A DNA stretch of 64,000 nucleotides from Bacillus nitratireducens. GTDB lineage: Bacteria; Bacillota; Bacilli; Bacillales; Bacillaceae_G. The DNA is taken from positions 23,868-87,867 of the forward strand of contig NZ_MAOC01000090.1 of assembly GCF_001884135.1 (NCBI RefSeq), in the 5' to 3' direction. The notes under the pieces are model-generated. The model searched no databases and was not told where the DNA came from. It saw nothing but the letters and a program-made list of their open reading frames with translations. The position numbers and the translations under genes were made by a program. Positions within the stretch are counted from its first letter, which is position 1, and every line of letters starts with the position of its first letter. Below are positions 23,744 through 31,243 of the stretch, in pieces.

Positions 23744-24073
23744 ATGAATGAACTTTTATTAAGTATGAAAAAGTATGTAGAGGATGATGAACAAATTTTA
23801 GCATTTGTGATAGGGATATTTGAGAAAGATGATTTTACCTTATCATATCGGCATGGGATTTTCGTTGCTACTACTAGACGTCTCCTCTTTTATGGAGAAA
23901 TTCCGTACTATCCATCAACATTTGAAGTGTATTCGTATTTGCATATAGATGACATAAATTTTCATCCGCAATTAGTGTTTACTTGTAATCAGGAAACGGT
24001 AACAGCTAAGTATATTCAGAAAGGTAATGTGGAGCGATTTGTCCGTACAGTTAGAGCGAATATGAATAATTAA
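23744..24073 (+). CDS. Small protein with bacterial PH-like domain
   Basis: A 109-residue soluble protein. The pattern (ILAFVIGIFEKDD, then GIFVATTRRLLFYGEI, then HIDDINFHPQL) matches bacterial pleckstrin-homology-like domains, where a beta sheet is capped by one helix (here VERFVRTVRANM). GGAGG lies seven bases before the ATG. Single gene, no partner visible. Function unknown. Confidence 0.7.
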   Translation: MNELLLSMKKYVEDDEQILAFVIGIFEKDDFTLSYRHGIFVATTRRLLFYGEIPYYPSTFEVYSYLHIDDINFHPQLVFTCNQETVTAKYIQKGNVERFVRTVRANMNN

Positions 24074-24190
24074 TCACCCCTTTGTTTAAACATAATATCT
24101 TGGTCTTTGTGAGGAAAAATGCGGAATAAAAACAACTTCTAAACCTCTAGGAGATAGTGATACAATGTCAAATGGGGGGAGGTATGAACT

Positions 24191-25027
24191 ATGGTTAATC
24201 AACGTATAAAAGAGATAACATTAATTACAATTGGTTCATTGTTATTCGCAATCGGTATTAATTATTTTGCAATTCCAAACCGTTTATCAGAAGGTGGCAT
24301 TATTGGTGTAACGGTTGTTACGTATTATTTATTTGGTTGGTCGCCAGGGATTGTCAATTTTGCTATAAATGCAATTTTACTGGCTGTTGGTTATAAATTT
24401 TTTGATAAGAAAACGATGGTTTATACAATTTTAGGGATTGTAGAAACATCCTTGTTTTTATATGTTACGGAACATATTGAGTATCATGTAAATAGTGATA
24501 CGTTATTAGCGGCTCTATTCGCTGGCTTATTTGTAGGTATCGGATTAGGGTGTATGTTCAAAGCTGGAGGTACATCAGGAGGGTCGGCAATTTTAGCGCA
24601 GTTAGCAAATCAATACTTAGGTTGGAGTGTTGGTAAAGGCGTACTTATTATTGATATCATTGTAATTGCCGGTTCTGTATTTATAATAGGGCAAGAAAAG
24701 GCAATGTATACACTCGTTGCTGTATTTATCGGAGCGAAAGTAATTGATTTCATTGTAGAAGGAATGGATACAAAAACAGCTGTTACAATCATTTCAAATC
24801 AACCGGATTTAATACGTGAAACTATTACGAAAAACATGACGCGCGGTGTCACTGTATTAGAGGGGCGTGGCGGATATACTGGTAAAAATAAAGAAGTATT
24901 ATATATTGTTATTAATAAACAAGAGCTTGTTAAGTTAAAGCAAGTTATTAGCCGAGTAGATGAAGATGCTTTCGTTGTTATTCACGATGTACGTGATGTA
25001 CTTGGTGGTGGCTTTAAAGCGAGCTAA
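24191..25027 (+). CDS. YitT-family membrane protein (DUF161/DUF2179)
   Basis: A 278-residue protein with five or six helices over residues 1-195 (opening ITIGSLLFAIGINYFAIPNRL) and a cytoplasmic DUF2179 domain at the C-terminus (GVTVLEGRGGYTGKNKEVLY). The layout is that of the YitT/YpjC/YqfU group of Bacillus. The transported substrate is not established. A G-rich ribosome site lies just upstream of the ATG at 24191; a nearby ATG at 24184 is out of frame. Single gene with its own terminator. Confidence 0.87.
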   Translation: MVNQRIKEITLITIGSLLFAIGINYFAIPNRLSEGGIIGVTVVTYYLFGWSPGIVNFAINAILLAVGYKFFDKKTMVYTILGIVETSLFLYVTEHIEYHVNSDTLLAALFAGLFVGIGLGCMFKAGGTSGGSAILAQLANQYLGWSVGKGVLIIDIIVIAGSVFIIGQEKAMYTLVAVFIGAKVIDFIVEGMDTKTAVTIISNQPDLIRETITKNMTRGVTVLEGRGGYTGKNKEVLYIVINKQELVKLKQVISRVDEDAFVVIHDVRDVLGGGFKAS

Positions 25028-25060
25028 AAGGTGAACGAGTAAATTCGTTCGCCTTTTTTA
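25026..25060 (+). terminator. Terminator of the YitT-family gene
   Basis: AAAAGGTGAACGA and TCGTTCGCCTTTTT pair around GTAAAT. Confidence 0.88.
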
Positions 25061-25063
25061 ATT

Positions 25064-25128
25064 CTTACAAAAATGTAAGTGTAATGTAATGAGATTCAAT
25101 AGTAGATTTTATTCCTTCTTTTTAAAAT
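25064..25128 (+). promoter_or_regulatory. Motif promoter 4 (yxeA-like gene)
   Basis: CTTACA-AAAA-TGTAAG (25064-25079), TGTAAT, GTAATGAGATTCAATAGT (25086-25103), nineteen bases, -10 TAAAAT (25123-25128). The spacing equals that of the peptide-cassette promoters. Confidence 0.85.
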
Positions 25129-25165
25129 GGATGTATATATATCCTGCGGAGGAGGAATGTTTAGT

Positions 25166-25522
25166 ATGAAGAAAAAGATGATCACTACTATAATAGCGAT
25201 GATAGTGATAGTAGTAATGTTACTGCCTACGAAACTTGGACCAGTTATAGATAAATATAATCCACTTTATAAGACGAAAGAATATTATACGGTTGTGAAT
25301 ACAATTGGTCAGCATATTGGTGATGAATGGTATGAATATGAATTTATTGCATTTGACGAACGTGGAAAAGAACAAAAAATAAAGAAGACCGTTAAGCATA
25401 TGTTAAAGAGAGATGAAGCATTAAAAGTGTATGCAAAAGGACGCTACGGCGAGACGATTGAAGAAATTGAAGCTGTAAATATTCCTATTAATGCGAAGAG
25501 TAAACTTTTAACGACGAGATAG
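25166..25522 (+). CDS. YxeA-family (DUF1093) protein
   Basis: A 118-residue protein with one N-terminal membrane helix (MITTIIAMIVIVVMLLP) acting as anchor or signal, and a small beta-rich domain containing YYTVVNTIG and YEYEFIAFDERGKEQ, matching the YxeA/DUF1093 family. GGAGGAGG lies ten bases before the ATG at 25166; two earlier in-frame starts are worse. In B. subtilis yxeA ends the yxdLM-yxeA unit controlled by the YxdJ response regulator. Here it stands alone but uses the same promoter type as the peptide cassettes. Function unknown; likely exposed outside the membrane. Confidence 0.78.
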   Translation: MKKKMITTIIAMIVIVVMLLPTKLGPVIDKYNPLYKTKEYYTVVNTIGQHIGDEWYEYEFIAFDERGKEQKIKKTVKHMLKRDEALKVYAKGRYGETIEEIEAVNIPINAKSKLLTTR

Positions 25523-25528
25523 CGGATT

Positions 25529-25574
25529 ATACCCCCACCTATTTTTTGTCGAAAATAAAAATACTAGGTAGGGG
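25529..25574 (+). terminator. Terminator of the yxeA-like gene
   Basis: TACCCCCACCTA pairs with TAGGTAGGGGTA (with one bulge), followed by TTTT. Confidence 0.75.
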
Positions 25575-25587
25575 TATTTTGAAGCGT

Positions 25588-25627
25588 ATGAAAAAGCCTT
25601 AGTCCATATGGACTAAGGCTCTTTTTA
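25588..25627. terminator. Terminator, probably for the decayed cassette
   Basis: AGCCTTAGTCC and GGACTAAGGCT pair around ATAT with A and T runs on either side, so it works both ways. Confidence 0.85.
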
Positions 25628-25639
25628 TTATATAAAGGG

Positions 25640-25740
25640 GAAGGGGGTACATTGTAGTAGCATGAGTGAAAGGTATAAGAAGAGCCGGCTACTAGCAATG
25701 TAATTTGGTTATGTGAGTGTTCTTCTTATTTGGCTTACTT
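25640..25740 (-). pseudogene. Decayed copy of peptide cassette
   Basis: Aligned with cassette 3 on the minus strand, the segment keeps AACCAAATTACATTGCTAG (for AACAAATTAGA...CTTGCTAG), GCCGGCTCTTCTTAT and the downstream G-rich flank TATAAAGGGGAA. The start codon is lost, a 12-base deletion and substitutions break the A frame, and the B gene is missing. The promoter upstream is intact. Confidence 0.7.
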
Positions 25741-25749
25741 TCTAACTTT

Positions 25750-25863
25750 ATTGTACGAAATATAGGTAAGGGAAACTATCGAATTACATTACACATAGCT
25801 TACAAACATGTAAGCCTTCTGTAATGTAATTCGATGGTTAATAGATAGTGAATTTCATATAGT
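25750..25863. promoter_or_regulatory. Bidirectional motif promoter (5 and 6)
   Basis: One palindrome CTTACA-AACA-TGTAAG (25799-25814) is flanked on both sides by the half-element: GTAATGTAATTCGATAGT towards the minus strand (25792-25775) with -10 TACAAT (25755-25750), and GTAATGTAATTCGATGGT towards the plus strand (25821-25838) with -10 TATAGT (25858-25863). All spacings equal those of the single promoters. Confidence 0.82.
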
Positions 25864-25867
25864 GTAA

Positions 25868-25972
25868 CTAGAAAGTCTCACTGTATTACTTTCTGTTTGT
25901 AATGTTAATGAAGAATAAAAAACCAACTAATTTTGAATAGCCCTCATCTCTATTTAGATGAGGCTCTTTTTT
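25868..25972 (+). ncRNA. Predicted short transcript without a clear ORF
   Basis: The plus-strand half of the bidirectional promoter would start RNA near 25868, and a terminator ends it at about 25972, giving about 100 nt. It contains AGAAAGT/ACTTTCT, which can pair. The only ORF is ten codons without a ribosome site. It is either a small RNA or a relic of a lost gene. Confidence 0.4.
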
Positions 25973-25973
25973 A
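25938..25973 (+). terminator. Terminator of the short transcript
   Basis: AGCCCTCATCT pairs with AGATGAGGCT around CTATTT, followed by six T. Confidence 0.88.
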
Positions 25974-25976
25974 AAC

Positions 25977-26041
25977 CTTACAACATTGTAAGGTTTACGT
26001 AAGTTAATTCGATAGTAATTTTGTCATATTTTTTGCATAAT
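25977..26041 (+). promoter_or_regulatory. Motif promoter 7 (37-aa peptide)
   Basis: CTTACA-ACAT-TGTAAG (25977-25992), six bases, GTAAGTTAATTCGATAGT (25999-26016), nineteen bases, -10 CATAAT (26036-26041). Confidence 0.85.
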
Positions 26042-26096
26042 AGATACAAATAGATAAAAAATAATTAGGGATATAGTAAGAAGGGAGAAAACTGGG

Positions 26097-26210
26097 ATGC
26101 GTAAAGAAGAAGTAGTGAAGTTTCCAATTAAAGATTTCTGTAGCTACTTTACTGTTGCCATAGTATGTATTGGATTATTTGATATAATAACAAATTTAAT
26201 TGTTAACTAA
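26097..26210 (+). CDS. Small membrane peptide, 37 aa
   Basis: GGGAG lies nine bases before the ATG. The product has a polar N-terminus (MRKEEVVKFPIKDF) and a hydrophobic helix (CSYFTVAIVCIGLFDIITN) ending LIVN. The layout, with a Lys-x-Asp-Phe turn before the hydrophobic half, resembles the A peptides, so it is probably a diverged relative. It is the only gene between motif promoter 7 and a terminator. Function unknown. Confidence 0.7.
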   Translation: MRKEEVVKFPIKDFCSYFTVAIVCIGLFDIITNLIVN

Positions 26211-26218
26211 TATAGATG

Positions 26219-26256
26219 ATAAAACAAGAAGGGAGACCCTTTCTTGTTTTTTTTAT
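26219..26256 (+). terminator. Terminator of the 37-aa peptide gene
   Basis: AAACAAGAAGGG pairs with CCCTTTCTTGTTT around AGA, followed by eight T. It overlaps the leader of the TatD-like gene, so read-through is needed or a separate promoter exists. Confidence 0.88.
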
Positions 26257-26268
26257 GGGGGCATAAAG

Positions 26269-27102
26269 ATGAAATGGATTGATAGCCATATACATGTTGA
26301 TCAATATGAGAATGAAGAGAAAAGTAGATTACTTATAGATGTGGAAAACAGTAAAGAGATACAAGGGCTTATTGCAGTATCTATGAATTATCAATCATGC
26401 CTAGAAACTTTATCTTTAGCAAAGCGATATCCTTTTGTACATCCAGCAATAGGTTTTCATCCGGAGCAACCGATTCATAAAGAGGAATGTGAGCAAATTT
26501 ATAAATTAATTGAAGATCATGTAGAGAAAATCGTTGCGATTGGTGAAGTGGGCTTGCCATATTATTTAAGGAAAGAAGATGAAAATATTGCTATCGATCC
26601 ATACATAGCGGTGTTAAAAAAGTTTGTGGAACTAGCTAGTAAATACGATTTACCAATTATATTGCATGCGGTTTATGAAGATGCTGACACTGTATGTGAT
26701 TTTCTTGAAGAATATAAAGTTTCACGTGCACACTTCCACTGGTTTAAAGGGAGTGAAGAGACAATGAAACGGATGATGAGGAACGGTTATTATATTTCTA
26801 TCACACCGGATGTTTTACATAAGGAGAAAATTAGAAAAATCGTTTCGTATTATCCGCTTGAATATATGATGGTAGAAACAGATGGCCCATGGGAATTTCA
26901 AGAGGGTGTTATGACGCATCCGACAATGATTCGAGAGGTATTAAAGGAAATTAGTGTTATAAAAAACATATCTGTTGATGAGGTTACAGAAACAATATAC
27001 GAAAATACAATTCAATTTTACCCCGCATTAACGGGCAGTAGGACCCCCACCTCAAAGTTCAGTGAAAGTAGAGAAGTTAGGCGGGGGTCGGGCTGTCCGT
27101 AA
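26269..27102 (+). CDS. TatD-family metal-dependent hydrolase, C-terminus altered by bcr1
   Basis: A 277-residue TIM-barrel hydrolase. The metal ligands are visible: DSHIHVD (residues 4-10), Glu in AIGEVGLP, His in LHAVYED, His in FHWFKG and Asp in ETDGPW. Relatives are DNases or amidohydrolases. The start at 26269 has GGGGG upstream; the longer frame would begin inside the preceding terminator. The last 26 residues, from PALTGSRTP on, are encoded by a bcr1 repeat. Removing the element restores an ending QFYSKG and stop, so the ancestral protein had about 254 residues. The extension may be tolerated because the barrel is complete before it. Confidence 0.85.
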   Translation: MKWIDSHIHVDQYENEEKSRLLIDVENSKEIQGLIAVSMNYQSCLETLSLAKRYPFVHPAIGFHPEQPIHKEECEQIYKLIEDHVEKIVAIGEVGLPYYLRKEDENIAIDPYIAVLKKFVELASKYDLPIILHAVYEDADTVCDFLEEYKVSRAHFHWFKGSEETMKRMMRNGYYISITPDVLHKEKIRKIVSYYPLEYMMVETDGPWEFQEGVMTHPTMIREVLKEISVIKNISVDEVTETIYENTIQFYPALTGSRTPTSKFSESREVRRGSGCP

Positions 27103-27174
27103 AAGCTCGATTGGTGAAGGCTAATAATCAATGGGGGATGAACAAAACCCTTACTGATTAAAGTTTCACTTTAT
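27017..27174 (+). repeat. bcr1 repeat, full copy, inside the TatD-like gene
   Basis: The element runs from CCCCGCATTAACGGGCAGTA to ATTAAAGTTTCAC and is flanked by TTTAC (27017-27021) and TTTAT (27170-27174), a five-base target duplication with one change. Confidence 0.9.
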
Positions 27175-27175
27175 T

Positions 27176-27211
27176 CGAAAGGATAGGAGAGTCACTCTTA
27201 TCCTTTTTGTT
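27176..27211 (+). terminator. Terminator downstream of the TatD-like gene
   Basis: AAAGGATA and TATCCTTT pair with GGAG/CTC inside, followed by TTTT. It lies beyond the bcr1 insertion and was probably just after the ancestral stop codon. Confidence 0.8.
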
Positions 27212-27282
27212 ATGGATATTTTTTCTAATATTTTCTATAATTTATCATATGTTTAATTTGATGAAGGAAGCAGGGGGAGAAA

Positions 27283-28797
27283 ATGGGGGAAGCATATAAA
27301 AAGATAGCTATTACGATTATGACCGGAGCGCTGTCGCTTGCGATGTTTGGGTGCGAATCAGAAAAAAAGGCGACAAATACAAACGTAGCACAAGAAAATA
27401 AGGAAGAACAAGTGGATCCAATAGTTGAAAAACAGATGAAAGAAAATGAGAAAAATGGGAATGCAGTTGGAAATAGTTCTAACAAAGGAAAAATGGCAGA
27501 GAGTAATGGATGGATTTACTATGCGGTAAATGGTGATAAAAATACAGGAGGCATTTATCGTACGAAGGATCAATTTCAAACATCAGAACTTGTAGTAAAA
27601 GGTGTGGATGCTTCTTACATAAATATAAAAAATAAATCTTTATATTTTATTCATACAGATGAAGATAGAAATGCGGGACTATCTTCTTTAATGAAGTATG
27701 ATATATCTTCTAAAAAGCTGGATACGTTAAAAGCAGATACAAATTATGTTTATATAAAAGACCAAACGTTATTTTACCAGAAAAAGTATTCTGAACATGG
27801 TGGTTTTGATATTGTAGGGATTGTAAAAATGGATTTGAAAACAGGGCAAGAAGAGGAAGCTGCATTTAAAAACTCTGGCTGGTCTCGAACGATAGACGAT
27901 AGTATTCTACATTGGAATAAAAATCGTGGAACACAAGTGACAAAAGACAATCAAACTTGGTCAAAAGAAAGTTATGCAACAATATCTAGTGCGACTTATA
28001 ATAATGAAAAATTATATGCTGTTGTTGATTTTTCGTTACCTTTTGAAGTAAATCAAGCTGAGCATGGTATATATGAGATAGACACTCAACAAAATAATGA
28101 AAAGTTATTGGTAAAGGACGCCTTGCAAATGAATGTGAAAGGTGATACTTTTTATTACTTGAAAAATGATGGAGTGTATAAGAAGAAAATTAATGGTGGA
28201 AATGAAAAGGTAATTTATAATAAAGCAATAGAGCCAACTAAATCCTATTTATATTTTGTAGCAGGAGATATGTATCTCTATACAGATAATGGAACTATTT
28301 TGAATCTAGATACAAAGAAATCAAATGAAGTACAAGATAAGAAGCTAGCAGATGACGCTATGTTACAGAAAGTATGGAATGCACAGAAGGAACTTACCAA
28401 TATTCAAATGGCCGCACTAACAGGAAACCCAAAACGAGTAGAGGATTTTTCATACGGGGAATTAGTGAATCCTATTTATAATACGAAGGATACTTTAGAG
28501 ATTACGCTATCTACGTACTTCTCAAAATCATTTATAGCAGAGTATATGAAGAGTAAGTATATTAAAGAGTTAAATGGAAAAATGCACTATGTTATTGGAG
28601 ATCCAGGGTCAAGAGCAGGAACTAAATTTACAAAAATTATTTCTGCCGAGTTAAAGGATGGAAAAATAAAAGCGCAGGTAGAAACGTATAATGACTATGA
28701 TAATGTAACGGAAAAGGTAGAAGTTGAATTTATTTATGAAAATAATCAATGGGTTATTAATAACATGCCGCGTTTTGGTTTTATATTAGGATTCTAA
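27283..28797 (+). CDS. Lipoprotein with beta-propeller-like (DUF5050) domain
   Basis: A 504-residue lipoprotein. The signal peptide ends at MFGC (Cys24), followed by a 40-residue Lys/Glu/Asn-rich linker. From about residue 75 there are repeated units of the type GWIYYAVNGD..GGIYRTKD and KSLYFIHTDED, the pattern of DUF5050/beta-propeller proteins. A separate C-terminal domain (residues about 400-504) carries YFSKSFIAEYMKSKY and FTKIISAELKDGKIKAQVE. GGGGGAGA precedes the ATG. It overlaps the convergent DUF2334 gene by 12 bases. Role unknown; likely a cell-surface sensor or binding protein. Confidence 0.78.
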   Translation: MGEAYKKIAITIMTGALSLAMFGCESEKKATNTNVAQENKEEQVDPIVEKQMKENEKNGNAVGNSSNKGKMAESNGWIYYAVNGDKNTGGIYRTKDQFQTSELVVKGVDASYINIKNKSLYFIHTDEDRNAGLSSLMKYDISSKKLDTLKADTNYVYIKDQTLFYQKKYSEHGGFDIVGIVKMDLKTGQEEEAAFKNSGWSRTIDDSILHWNKNRGTQVTKDNQTWSKESYATISSATYNNEKLYAVVDFSLPFEVNQAEHGIYEIDTQQNNEKLLVKDALQMNVKGDTFYYLKNDGVYKKKINGGNEKVIYNKAIEPTKSYLYFVAGDMYLYTDNGTILNLDTKKSNEVQDKKLADDAMLQKVWNAQKELTNIQMAALTGNPKRVEDFSYGELVNPIYNTKDTLEITLSTYFSKSFIAEYMKSKYIKELNGKMHYVIGDPGSRAGTKFTKIISAELKDGKIKAQVETYNDYDNVTEKVEVEFIYENNQWVINNMPRFGFILGF

Positions 28798-30435
28798 TTT
28801 TTTCGCACGTCTTAATAATAAAAGAAAGACAATTATAATGAACCCAATTATAAGGAAGAACCCATATTGTTTTATATAATCCATTATGTCATTCGCACTT
28901 GTTGGTTTTTCAACGTGAATGCCGTCTTTATTAGTAGTAATATAAATATCTTTCATTTTTACTTCATTCGTTTCTTTTTGTAAATTAATCCACTCTATGT
29001 TTGGAATGCTTTCCAGTTCTTTTAATACTTCTTTTAATGGTGTAACACCTAAGTAAGGGTGATAAAATGCACCGATAATTCCATCGGATAATTTTTCGAT
29101 AGATACAGCACGTTCTTTCATTTTTGCTATAGCTTGTGGTTTATCCCCTTCAATAAAGCCAACAGTTTCAGGAATTAATTTCATCCCATGTAAAAATGAC
29201 GGTGTACTTATATAAGCCGGTGAGTGCATTGATTTCCAAGTTGTATCGTTTAGTTGTAGTTGTCCTACATAAGTTGAAAAATATTGTGATAGTATTTCAT
29301 ATCCTTTTTGAGACATTGTATAGTGCGGAGCCTCAAAGGCAACTGGATATAATTTCGCTTCTACAAGCTCTGTAATCCCTTTTTCAATATGATCTTTCGT
29401 ATATTTTTCTTCGAAGGCTTTTCCGTTTTCTACGTATTTATTATAGTCTTCTGTAGACTGAAAATCTTCTTTTGTCTTGGGTTTTTCATGGTTTGGTTGG
29501 CGAATTGGTTGATCTGTTTTTACATCCCAAAACTCAAAACCTTCGCCAGTTTCACTATCATAAAACTGATGGGTGTAACCATGCATAACGATAGAACCGC
29601 CGTTATCTTGCATAAAGCGTAAAACATCGACTAATTCAGAGTTATCCTTTAAATGTACTGTTTTTCCTGTGTCGGGATCTTTGTAAACAGGGATAACAGT
29701 AATCATATAAGGAAGGTTTTTCTCTTTTAGTAATTCAGCAATTTCTTTTAATTGCTTTACATTTACAGCTGGATGAACGTCTTCAAGACGTAAATAAGCT
29801 GAAGTTTTATTTGTCATCGGCTTTTGTTCAAAGTAAGAAAATAGCATTTCACCGACGTAATGAGACATCCAATCGAAAAGGTTTGGAGTTGCAACGTAAT
29901 ATGATGTTCCTTGGTGAACGATTAACGGATGGTTTCCATCGGCACTCAAGGCATAAGCAAGAGTTGTTCCTTTTGCTTCAATTTTCTTCATTAAGCGTTC
30001 TTCTTGTAATTCATTTTTTAATTTGCGTGTCGGATATTCTATAGTATGAGTTCGTATATCAGTTTCATCCGAGGTAATGAACGAAAAACGATTAGATAAT
30101 TGCTCAACATTTTGACCTAAAACTAATACTGGACCTGAGAAGCTTTCCAGAAATTGTTTTACTTCAGTAGAAAGATCTTCTTTTTTCTCTCCTATATAAA
30201 CGATATGTGTATAAGAAGATGAGTTAGTAATTTCATTTATCTCTTTTAAACTTTTTACTGTTATATCTTTTGTAAAGTGCCCTAACTGAGTATTAAGGAT
30301 TTGTACATTGTTTGTAACTGTATTATTTTCTGTACTATATAAAATAAGTACCTTTGGTTTTGATGATGTTTGTGCGGATGTGTGTACAGGTATGAGTAGT
30401 AAAATACTGAACAAGAGTATTAGGCATTTTTTCAT
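28786..30435 (-). CDS. DUF2334 protein, polysaccharide-deacetylase-like, membrane anchored
   Basis: A 549-residue exported protein: signal peptide (residues 1-23, ending HTSAQ), a central DUF2334 domain with AYLRLEDVHPAVN and GGSIVMHGYTHQFY (Asp and His pair typical of NodB-like metal sites), FEAPHYTMS and GAFYHPYL, and a C-terminal membrane helix with basic end (IIGFIIIVFLLLLRRAKK). It probably acts outside the membrane on cell-wall or surface polysaccharide; the substrate is unknown. AGGAG lies about eight bases before the ATG at 30435. Single gene, convergent with the lipoprotein gene. Confidence 0.82.
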   Translation of the reverse strand: MKKCLILLFSILLLIPVHTSAQTSSKPKVLILYSTENNTVTNNVQILNTQLGHFTKDITVKSLKEINEITNSSSYTHIVYIGEKKEDLSTEVKQFLESFSGPVLVLGQNVEQLSNRFSFITSDETDIRTHTIEYPTRKLKNELQEERLMKKIEAKGTTLAYALSADGNHPLIVHQGTSYYVATPNLFDWMSHYVGEMLFSYFEQKPMTNKTSAYLRLEDVHPAVNVKQLKEIAELLKEKNLPYMITVIPVYKDPDTGKTVHLKDNSELVDVLRFMQDNGGSIVMHGYTHQFYDSETGEGFEFWDVKTDQPIRQPNHEKPKTKEDFQSTEDYNKYVENGKAFEEKYTKDHIEKGITELVEAKLYPVAFEAPHYTMSQKGYEILSQYFSTYVGQLQLNDTTWKSMHSPAYISTPSFLHGMKLIPETVGFIEGDKPQAIAKMKERAVSIEKLSDGIIGAFYHPYLGVTPLKEVLKELESIPNIEWINLQKETNEVKMKDIYITTNKDGIHVEKPTSANDIMDYIKQYGFFLIIGFIIIVFLLLLRRAKKLES

Positions 30436-30682
30436 TTTGTGTGCTCCTATTCTATATGTAGAATTCAATTTACAATTATATACAAGAAATAAGTTATAGT
30501 CCATGTAAGTTACATTTTTGCACGTATTTACCAACTGTTTTTTCACAAAATCGGTCTAAAGCATGATGATAATATGTATAGTAATTTGCTATGATGGAAG
30601 AGTAAGAGAACGATAGAATGTAGGTAATTGTAAAGGGAAAGCTGAAAGGGGACAAATTTCAGCGGAGAAAGAGGTAGAGGTA

Positions 30683-31216
30683 GTGAAGAAATTCTTTGTA
30701 GGATTTTTAGTTGTTCTTGGAGTGTATTTATATTTCCAAGAGAAGTCTGAAGGAATGGATAAACTAATAAATGAGACAAGCTATGTTGATTCAGAGGAAG
30801 CAAAACAGATGAAACAAATTATTATAGAGGAAGCAAAGAAAGTAAACCTTCCAGAATGGATACCTCTTACAATTGCCGAACATGAAAGTAGGCTAAATCC
30901 AAGAAGTGTTGGAGATAACGGAACTTCATTCGGATTGTTTCAATTGCACCGCGGTGGTGGGCTTGCACCGGATAATTTAACTGATGAAGAGTTGAAAGAT
31001 CCGCGTACAAATGCGCAAATTGCAATGCCACACTTACTGAAAGGGTATAAGCGCGGGGTGCAAAAGGGTTTGACTGATTTTGCATTACTGAAATATATAG
31101 CAAATACATCAGGATGGCCAGGGAATCTAGGGCCAGAGTGGACGGATAACAATATGAAGTATAACGTTGGATTAGAAGATGTATATTATCGGAATAAAGG
31201 CGTAATAAAAGAGTAG
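30683..31216 (+). CDS. Lysozyme-like transglycosylase (SLT domain)
   Basis: A 177-residue protein with a short N-terminal membrane helix (FFVGFLVVLGVYLYFQ) and an SLT/lysozyme-like domain from about residue 50. The catalytic Glu is Glu68 in AEHESRLNP, followed by the GTSFGLFQLHRGGGL motif. It probably cuts peptidoglycan glycan strands on the outer face of the membrane. The GTG start has GAGG upstream. It looks like a phage- or conjugation-derived fold but nothing mobile is nearby. Confidence 0.8.
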   Translation: MKKFFVGFLVVLGVYLYFQEKSEGMDKLINETSYVDSEEAKQMKQIIIEEAKKVNLPEWIPLTIAEHESRLNPRSVGDNGTSFGLFQLHRGGGLAPDNLTDEELKDPRTNAQIAMPHLLKGYKRGVQKGLTDFALLKYIANTSGWPGNLGPEWTDNNMKYNVGLEDVYYRNKGVIKE

Positions 31217-31243
31217 GTTTTCGACACCTACTCTATTTTTTTA
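31207..31243. terminator. Bidirectional terminator
   Basis: AGAGTAGGT and ACCTACTCT pair around TTTCGAC with T-runs downstream; it also serves the convergent GalT-like gene. Confidence 0.85.

Larger units (their letters stand above)
25523..26096. other. Gene-poor regulatory region with decayed cassette
   Basis: This stretch holds three terminators, a decayed peptide cassette, a bidirectional motif promoter and the promoter of the 37-aa peptide. No intact gene is visible between the YxeA gene and the 37-aa peptide gene. Confidence 0.7.

Noticed and set aside
18664-26041. Motif promoters as PlcR, LexA, TnrA or CcpA sites
   Set aside because: The half-sites and spacing do not match the consensus sequences I know for these regulators; the TTACA-N4-TGTAA symmetry is in the opposite sense to TnrA and CcpA sites.
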